Shown: piece by piece, positions 57,363 through 64,000 of the stretch
Layout: each line of letters opens with the position of its first letter
How positions within the stretch are numbered: position 1 is the first letter of the stretch
Source: Anaeramoeba flamelloides
Lineage: Eukaryota > Metamonada > Anaeramoebidae
Assembly: GCA_027625915.1 (NCBI GenBank)
Contig: JANTQA010000021.1
Location: 3,286,001 to 3,350,000 of the forward strand
Direction: 5' to 3'
DNA: 64,000 nt
Position numbers and translations under genes: made by a program
Notes under the pieces: generated by a model
What the model was told of the DNA's origin: nothing
Database searches by the model: none
Seen by the model: only the letters and a program-made list of their open reading frames with translations

Positions 57363-57986
57363 AATAAGTAAAAAAAAAAGAATTCTATTTAAAAAAACGG
57401 TTTATAAGCTTTTGGAACACATTATTTTGATTATTGTAAATTTTTAAAGAATCTTTTTTGTTATGTTTACTAATACCCTTAAATCTCATGTCAGTCTACA
57501 TAAACCAAAAGGTTCGAATATAATCATTTTTTGTTTATTTTGGACTTTATGCAAACTTATTTTTTAAAGAGATAAAATAACGAATAATCGAATTAAGAAA
57601 CCATTTTATCAACTTTTGATTGTCCAAAATTATTTGTCAAAGAACTTTTGCTCAATAAATCTTCTATCTTTTATCAATCTTAGTCGTCTTTCTAACTTTT
57701 CAAACACCACCAATTATTAATAATAAAAAGTGTTTACAAAGAGAAAAAAGTCAAAGTTTTATTGAAAAAGTCCATTTTTTATTTTTTACAAAAACCTTTT
57801 TTGAATATTTTAACAACTATTATTTATAAAAATCTGCTCTGGAATTAAAGTTCTTGACAGCTACATTTTAAACTCTTTAAAGATCGAACAAATTACAGAA
57901 GACCAATTTTTTTTATGAGCTTAACTTTAACAAATTCACCAAAGCAAAATTCAGATAGGTAAAGGTTGGTTGAGCACTACAAAACT

Positions 57987-58465
57987 ATGATCGTCATTCA
58001 AAGTTGCTGGAAAGGGCGCTTAGAAAACGGCTTATTATGCAAAGACACAGAAGAGGGGAAGGTTGTAGCTTGGAACCAGATTAAAGTTGGGAAATTAGTT
58101 GAATAGACAGGCACAAAATTACTTCGTGAAATTGACTTACTGATCGAAATCCGAAACCACAGCATCATTGATTTAATGAGCTACTGGTTTGATGAAGAAA
58201 GGAATTTAATTGTCTTCATTACAGAACTAATGCCTTCGGGTGCTTTGAGAGAGTATTTGAGCAAAGCAGGAGAACTTGGGACCACTGTAATTAAAAAATG
58301 GAGTGTGCAAATCTTGTAAAGACTCGATCATTCCCATTACTCACAGAGACATTAAATGTGATAATATTTTTGTTGATGGGAAAACTGGTAATGTTAAAAT
58401 TGGTGATTTGGGCTTACCTCCATTGAAAGAAACAGATCATGCAAGTAGTTTGATTGGTAGGTCGC
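57987..58465 (+). pseudogene. Decayed WNK-type protein kinase
   Basis: Kinase-domain remnant. The frame from ATG 57987 gives VVAWNQIKVGKL, LLREIDLLIEIRNHSIIDLM, VFITELMPSGALREYLSKAG and [10 protein letters not shown], the WNK N-lobe and helix E. The absence of the usual strand-3 Lys (VAWN) and the phrase ELMPSG are WNK-specific. This frame is cut by TAG at 58104-58106 and TAA at 58317-58319. The catalytic loop continues one frame over: [20 protein letters not shown] then IGDLGL (DLG instead of DFG is also WNK-like) and HASSLIG, where the WNK T-loop should continue with GTPEFMAPE but is lost. The HRD Asp and Asn are still present. WNK kinases respond to osmotic stress and chloride in other eukaryotes. 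Two stops and a frameshift make it a pseudogene; an intron explaining all three is unlikely. Confidence 0.8.
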
Positions 58466-58493
58466 TAACAAAAAAAAAAATATCAAAAAAAAA

Positions 58494-58915
58494 AAACTTA
58501 CCATTATGGAAAAAAAGTGAAAAACGGTTTTTCATTGGGAACATTAATAGAAACCTGAAAATTCAAAGTAAGATCAATTAAAAAAAGATTAAATAAATAA
58601 AGACAAAATGGAAGTATTCAACACAACAACATTTTTTTTAAGACTGTCTTTTAGTTGGGGTTTTTCTTTGATTGATCAATTATTCAAAAATTGTTCAAAA
58701 AATTGACTATTTTTGAGATCTCCAAAACCACAGTTACAATTTCGATAAGACAGTAGATTTAAATTGTATTTGTTGGGTTGATTGAAAATAATATAATGGA
58801 TTATTATTAAAAGTTAATTGGTTTCTTCTATTAATTGAAATTACTTTTCATTTTCAGTAATGTTCCCAATGAAAAACCAGGTTTCACTTTTTTTGCTGAA
58901 TGGTAAAATCTTTTA
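58494..58915. repeat. Inverted-repeat element beside the kinase relic
   Basis: The left arm (58494-58547, GTTTTTCATTGGGAACATTA) is mirrored by the right arm (58856-58913, AATGTTCCCAATGAAAAACC) at about 85% by eye. The 300-bp interior is homologous to 14.74-15.01 kb. It begins about 30 bp after the kinase sequence stops being recognisable, so its insertion may have cut the gene. Confidence 0.65.
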
Positions 58916-58939
58916 AAACAAAGAATTGTTGAAAAATTC

Positions 58940-59853
58940 TTGCATAAGAATTATAATCAATCACCTCAATCAATAAATGTGACACGTGAAGTAAACACTA
59001 ATAAAGGCACTATTTGTTGCAAAATAAATGGAACAAAATTTTCATCCAGCTTTCGAAAGAAAGAGTTTAAAAATCATCTAACTTTAAAAATTTCAATTTT
59101 TAATTCAAAAAAACAGCTTAAAATATTAATTTACCCATTTTAGAATTGGGGACTTTTGATGATTTATTTTAATACTTTGAACAATAATTTATTTTGGAAA
59201 GCTGAATGAAAAATTTGATCTTTTTATTTTGCCATTAACTGTATGTTCTACTTACAATTTCAAATTAAAAATATTACAGAAAAATCTTTATTTCCTGAGT
59301 TATACCCAACAATTAAAAAGACATACTATTCAGATCCAAGGGGAAGTGTTGTAAAAAAGATGAATATTTTTTCAAAATTCTAATCAGACAACCAATTTAA
59401 TCTATAAAAATAAATAACACAAAAAATATTGTCAACATACCAAAAAAACAAAATTCAAACTCGATGTAAGATTTAAATTCCCATAATACTCTCAAAAGCA
59501 AACCTCTTGTAAATACGATCGATCTGAATTTTTTGAATTTAAATGAAAATAACACTTCTTCAAAAAATATAAATAACTCTAATAAAAATACAAAAAATGA
59601 AAATTTAATAAATTTAATTAACCGGAATATGCTAAACATTAATAATATTAATTTAACGAACCCGAAAAACACCAAAATTATCAATAATAATGACAACATC
59701 TATAATAATTTGGTTTACTTAAGAAAGATCAATCTTAATATAAAAAGCAGTTATGATAGTAATAATAACAATTATGAAAATAATGATAATACAAACAACA
59801 CACCGACAACACAGACAACACACCGACAACACAGACAACACCAATTCCAATTT
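58940..59853 (+). pseudogene. Probable Asn-rich tail of the decayed kinase
   Basis: Three coding-like stretches on the plus strand: SINVTREVNTNKGTICCKIN (58940-59143), SLFPELYPTIKKTYYSDPRG (about 59278-59380) and an Asn-rich run (59470-59853) that opens NNTKNIVNIPKKQNSNSM before an in-frame TAA at 59467 and continues after it. The last ends in a tandem 20-bp unit (ACACCGACAACACAGACAAC, twice). Assignment to the kinase rests only on position and strand; Asn-rich tails are common in AT-rich protists. Confidence 0.4.
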
Positions 59854-60796
59854 TAATACTCGACTTTGAGAATTTTTTACAATTCCCAACCAACAGATAA
59901 ACGCATATCAGAACAATTCAGAAACGGAAATGATTAATCCAAAAAATCAAACAATTCTTCATTAAAATGTATTTTATCAACAATTTTAAATTACCAAAAT
60001 ATTTTTTTTTTTTTCTGTTCCATCATGTCAAAAAGAATAATATTTATGGAACATATTTTAAAGAAAGCATCAATATCTTTTTTTTTATTGTCGTGATTTT
60101 TTTATTTTTTTTATCATTTAATTAAATATAATTTAATTATTTGATGAAAAAAAACATAAGATTAGTATTTTTTTGAAAATGAAATTTTTTATTTAAAAAT
60201 TTTAACATTAATGTGCTAAACATAATATATATATTAACTGTAATAAATTCTTTATATTCTCCAATTTTTTTTTTTTTTATTTATTATTTTTTTTTAATCC
60301 AATTACTTTATTGTTGCTATTAAAAAACAAAAAAAAATAACAATAATATCTTAATAATTAAGATAATTGTAAATAATAAGTGAAGGGTTTAATTTTGATT
60401 ATTTTTCTTTAAGGATTTTTTTTTTCATAGTTATTCTAAAACTTTTTTGAAATGAGTATCTTGAGTCTAAAAGGAAAAAATAAGGATTTTGACAATTATT
60501 TTTTTTAAAATCCTTTTTCAAGCATAAAAAAACAGTAATCTATGTTACTAAGTAAATGTTTCAAACATTCACCTAATTAAAAAGGTATATTTTTAAAAAT
60601 GAGAAACAATTCATAATTGTAAGATTTACTAATGGAAGAATTTTTCAAACACAATAAAACGCACGTTGTAATTTTTTTCAAAAAGAAAAGAAAAGAAACC
60701 ACATTTTAGTTCATACATGAAAAATTAAAGAACAAATTTTTTTAGCAACTGAATTGACAGATACCAATATGTTTAGCAAGTATAGGTCTTGTACTA

Positions 60797-60994
60797 CAGT
60801 CAGTTTCACTTTTAAGGTACAAACTTTCAACGAAATTTAAGGCACAAAAAAAATCTCAAATTAAAGCACAAAATTCAAATTCTAGTAAAAATAAATTGTA
60901 AAAAAAAAAATTCCAAATTTTGTACCTTAATTTGAGATTTTTATTGTGCCTTAAATTTCGTTGAAAATTTGTGCCTTAAAAGTGAAACTGACTG
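60797..60994. repeat. Foldback MITE, TTAAGGCAC family, copy 7
   Basis: 198 bp from CAGTCAGTTTCAC to GTGAAACTGACTG with TA on both sides (60795-60796 and 60995-60996). The central spacer is in the opposite orientation to copies 3-5. Confidence 0.92.
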
Positions 60995-61624
60995 TAAAAA
61001 AAAATCCCAGAACAATTACTTTACAAAAAAAACCGAAAAAAATAAAGGAACAAAAGTATGGAATAATAATATTTTTTATTGTCTGGCTCAAGATCGAATT
61101 TACTTTCAATTTCAAGTGTTTATTATTCCATTCCAAGTAACTTTTTTTTTTCATTGAGATCTTTCAATGTATTTTTCTTTATTTTTTTTTTATTTTTTTT
61201 TGAAAATTTTTTTTCATAAAAATAGAAAAGAACCTTTCAAAAAAGTGAAAATAAAAAAAAATGTAAAACTATGTATTTTTTGTTTTTATACTAGCACATG
61301 TACTTTAAAGACTATTATATGTTGGTATACATTGTTTTTGTTTATTTTTCTTGATATATATATTAATCATATTTTTTTAAAAGAATTAATAAATACTATA
61401 ACAAATTAAAAAATTCTCAAAATAAAAAATTTTTTTCATATCTATTTTATTTATTATCAAAGTCTATGAATATTTAAGGAGAATAAAATTTATTATTAAT
61501 AAGGTACTAAAAATAATAAGTAAAAAAAATATTAAGAACAAAAAAAATGATTAGTAATTAAATTGTGAATGATATATCTATGATTATTTTTCAAAAAAAA
61601 AAAAAAACAAATCTACAATATTTT

Positions 61625-61801
61625 ACAGTGACAATCAATTATATAATATAAACTTTGAAATAAATTTAAGGGACAAAAAATTTCTAAATTTCGACAAAAA
61701 GTCGGATTCCACAAAAAAACTTCTGAAAAAATATGAGATAATTTGAGGTATTTCCCCCTTATTCCCTGTACAAAGTTTATACCTTTAAAGTGATACTGGT
61801 T
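61625..61801. repeat. Foldback MITE, TTAAGGCAC family, copy 8 (very degraded)
   Basis: TATAAACTTTGAAATAAATT and TTTAAGGGACAAAAAATTTC at the left, and AAAGTTTATACCTTTAAAGT and GATACTGG at the right, still follow the family order. Confidence 0.5.
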
Positions 61802-63445
61802 CCATTCCATTTATTACAGTGCTGAGCTTTTTGAAAAGATGTTTGAATTTGATTTATATCGAGGTGGTAAGCTAATTTTAATAAATTGCTTACATTGTGT
61901 AAATTTTTGTGTTTTTGTTTGATAAGAGAAATTTTTATAAAGTTTTTTCTTTGAATTTTGAGATTTCAATAGTAAATAATTTATCAAGTGGCCTATGTGG
62001 AGACTCTCATAATTTTTTAAAAAACATTTTTTAATTAAAAAAAATATTTATTTAACCATAAAATTACACCTTAAAAAAAATATTTAAAAAAAAAAAAAAA
62101 AAAACTATTTTTGAACATATATTACACTAAAGAAGCTTTATGGTGATCACGTGGCAAAGATCTATAATATAAATTTTTTTTGTTGAATTTGAAAGAATAA
62201 TTTTGGAATTAGATTTAATTTTTCTCTCAAATTTTTAGAAATATCTTATTTTCAATGATAAAATTTGTAAAACTAATAATAATCAAATATTCTTGCATCT
62301 TTGAGTCGTCATAATAAACTTGATAATAACTATTTTCACATTATATTTTTTTCCAATTTTTTAAAAAAAGTAAAAATTATAATTTTAATACTCAATACTT
62401 CTATATTCTACAAATTAACAGTGTATCCCTTTTGTTTTGTTTTTTTTTCTAGCAAATGATTCATTTATAATTGAACTATTTGTATATTTTTTCTAGCTAT
62501 TGTATATTTACAACTTTAGTACTGAAAACGAGAATTTGAAATTAATTTTTATTTTTATTTTTAGTAATACTACTTAAATAACCCATATAAACTAGTCAAA
62601 CCCTATTTAAAAATTAAAACTATCTTTCCTTTTTTCCTACAAGAACAAAATATTTAATCAAAAAAAAAAACAATAAAAAAAAGATAATAAACTGAAACTA
62701 AAAATGACACAGCTTTCTCCAAGTTCTATTCGTTGAAATTGAAATTCTCAAATTGAAAGATCAAAAATAAAAATTATATCAAAAAATAGAGACACTTTTG
62801 GATATAAATTTTTATCTCCCACCTCTTATAAAAATAACCAATTAATCAATAATAAATAGAATTTCAAATTTTACCCAATAAAAATAGTATTTAAATGTAC
62901 CATAAATGTAAAAACATTTTATAATTCAATTTATTTTTTTTTTAATTTGATAACTCTCCTTTCAAAATATTTTATTTCAAAAAACGTATCAAAAATCAAT
63001 GAATTTGGCAAAATTTCTGCATTAACCAATAAAAATCTTTAAAAAAAGTTGATTTCTAAAATATCAAAAAAGTAACTTTGCTAAAAAGTGTAAAACATTT
63101 TTTTTTTTGAATTTAATAGTATATTGTACAAAATTTTTCGAATTAATATATTGTAACACATTTTAAAATAAATCAAGAAGCATCAATAAAACTAGAAAAT
63201 ATAAATGAAAAATATTTTTTTTATTTATTTTTATTTAAATTAAAAAGTTAAAAAAAATTTTTTTTATTAAAGAATTCCTATTTCATTATCAATGTTTCTA
63301 AAAATATAAAATCCTGAATATTTATATTTATATTTATTGAAAAACAAATTATGGAATATATATATATTCTCATAACCCATCTCACTGAAGTGCGTGATGC
63401 AAAATCTATAACATACGGACCATAAGACAATTCAATAACAAAAAG

Positions 63446-64000
63446 CTACTTTTTTTTAAACCAATGAGAAAATTTCTTTTTTTTATTTGAACAATTTTGC
63501 TGGGAATTTTGATTTTGGTTATCAAGCAAAAGTAAAGGATGATTTTGTTGAGAAATAAGGACTGTGGTGGAATTTCCAAACTCTCTATTTTTTCCAAAAA
63601 GAATCAATTCAAAGAATTTAAAACCATCTTTATAAGGATCCTTTTTTCTGTTAATTTTTAAAATTTTTTGGCAATAAGGTTTTGATAATATTAAAAAATA
63701 ACTTTCAGCCAATTTTGAAAAAACGAAATCACTGTTTTGCTTATTTGAATTTTCTTTAAAAAATTTCATATATAACATATTTAATTTAATAAATACCAAA
63801 TGCTTATTAAAAAAGTTTAAAAATTTTTGATGTGTATTATTAATTCTAGCGTTTAATTTATTTAAAGATTCATTTGACTTTAATTGCTTTTGAATTAAAT
63901 GTGTGTATTTTAAATTTTCATTAAATGTAAGCATCCGATTGAGAAAATCCAGACCAGAGGTGATTATAGTGATTGTGGCACCACTGCTAATTAAGCCAAA
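63446..64000 (-). CDS. Unidentified protein, C-terminal part (gene continues past the right edge)
   Basis: The minus-strand frame is open from the window edge (64000) to the stop at 63446-63448, giving 184 residues; the true start lies outside. The first visible residues (FGLISSGATITIITSGLDF) are hydrophobic and small, like the end of a membrane helix or a buried core segment. Then comes a soluble-looking helical region (LNRMLTFNENLKYTHLIQKQ) with evenly spread Lys, Asn and Leu, and a low-complexity Asn/Gln/Lys tail (NQNQNSQQNCSNKKKK). The composition is protein-like over the whole length, so I take it as real, but no family is recognised. An intron further upstream cannot be excluded. Confidence 0.55.
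   Translation of the reverse strand, partial: FGLISSGATITIITSGLDFLNRMLTFNENLKYTHLIQKQLKSNESLNKLNARINNTHQKFLNFFNKHLVFIKLNMLYMKFFKENSNKQNSDFVFSKLAESYFLILSKPYCQKILKINRKKDPYKDGFKFFELILFGKNREFGNSTTVLISQQNHPLLLLDNQNQNSQQNCSNKKKKFSHWFKKK

Larger units (their letters stand above)
59860..63445. other. Intergenic region near the right edge
   Basis: Apart from two foldback MITE copies, this is AT-rich DNA with poly-A/T runs and no coding signal. Open frames at 61.0-61.4 kb are mostly Phe/Ile/Lys noise. Confidence 0.5.

Noticed and set aside
58303-58581. A separate small kinase gene starting at 58303
   Set aside because: Its first codons overlap the helix-E region of the same WNK relic in another frame; it is the downstream half of the broken kinase.
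59397-59699. A 100-codon minus-strand frame rich in Phe/Ile/Leu
   Set aside because: It is the antisense of the Asn-rich plus-strand tract.
1-64000. LTR retroelements, Polinton-like or other capsid-bearing elements, LINEs, CRISPR arrays
   Set aside because: No reverse transcriptase, integrase, polymerase, capsid or transposase frame was recognised and no long direct terminal repeats were seen. Short repeats here are inverted, not direct with regular spacers.

Overview
The window reads as nuclear DNA of a very AT-rich, free-living protist. Eukaryotic features are spliceosomal GT-AG introns, a cytosolic ribosomal protein L4, a USP48-type deubiquitinase, an ER-type RING E3 ligase, a WNK-type kinase relic and a secreted protein built of cadherin-like (dystroglycan-type) repeats. 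Standard stop codons are used (TAA and TAG seen). Low-complexity Glu/Lys/Asn tracts, WNK kinases and cadherin-like repeat proteins would fit an anaeramoebid-type amoeboflagellate, but that placement is inference. Gene density is low: six intact or nearly intact genes, one gene running off the right edge and one decayed kinase in 64 kb.

Layout. 1-7 kb: a small two-exon cysteine-rich membrane protein (+), then RPL4 (-, three exons). 8.3-14.6 kb: an LRMDA-like leucine-rich-repeat gene (-) whose two exons are split by a 5.4-kb intron. 15-28.8 kb: one single-exon RING gene (-) at 20.6-21.7 kb, otherwise repeats. 28.8-38.7 kb: a USP48-like deubiquitinase (+) whose catalytic domain is split by an intron of about 5.2 kb. 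38.7-45.6 kb: repeats and coding-like relics. 45.6-48.5 kb: the secreted cadherin-like protein (+). 48.5-63.4 kb: repeats, a broken WNK kinase at 58 kb and its probable Asn-rich tail. 63.4-64 kb: the 3' end of an unidentified gene (-).

The non-genic DNA is dominated by short non-autonomous DNA-transposon-like elements with terminal inverted repeats (TIRs). They include a foldback family with eight copies and TA target duplications; a 2-kb element carrying a tRNA-like Pol III unit (two copies); a CACTA-type element; a piggyBac-like TTAA element; a family with TIR CAAAGGGGCCCAG; a family of about 600 bp with four copies; and several 180-210 bp MITEs. Several sit inside the two giant introns, which explains part of why these introns are some 35-40 times longer than the 122-153 bp introns of the same window. 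No transposase, reverse transcriptase or viral protein was recognised.

Functionally, the USP48-like enzyme and the RING ligase belong to the ubiquitin system, RPL4 to the ribosome, and the two secretory proteins to the cell surface or exterior. The genes are not arranged in any apparent functional cluster.
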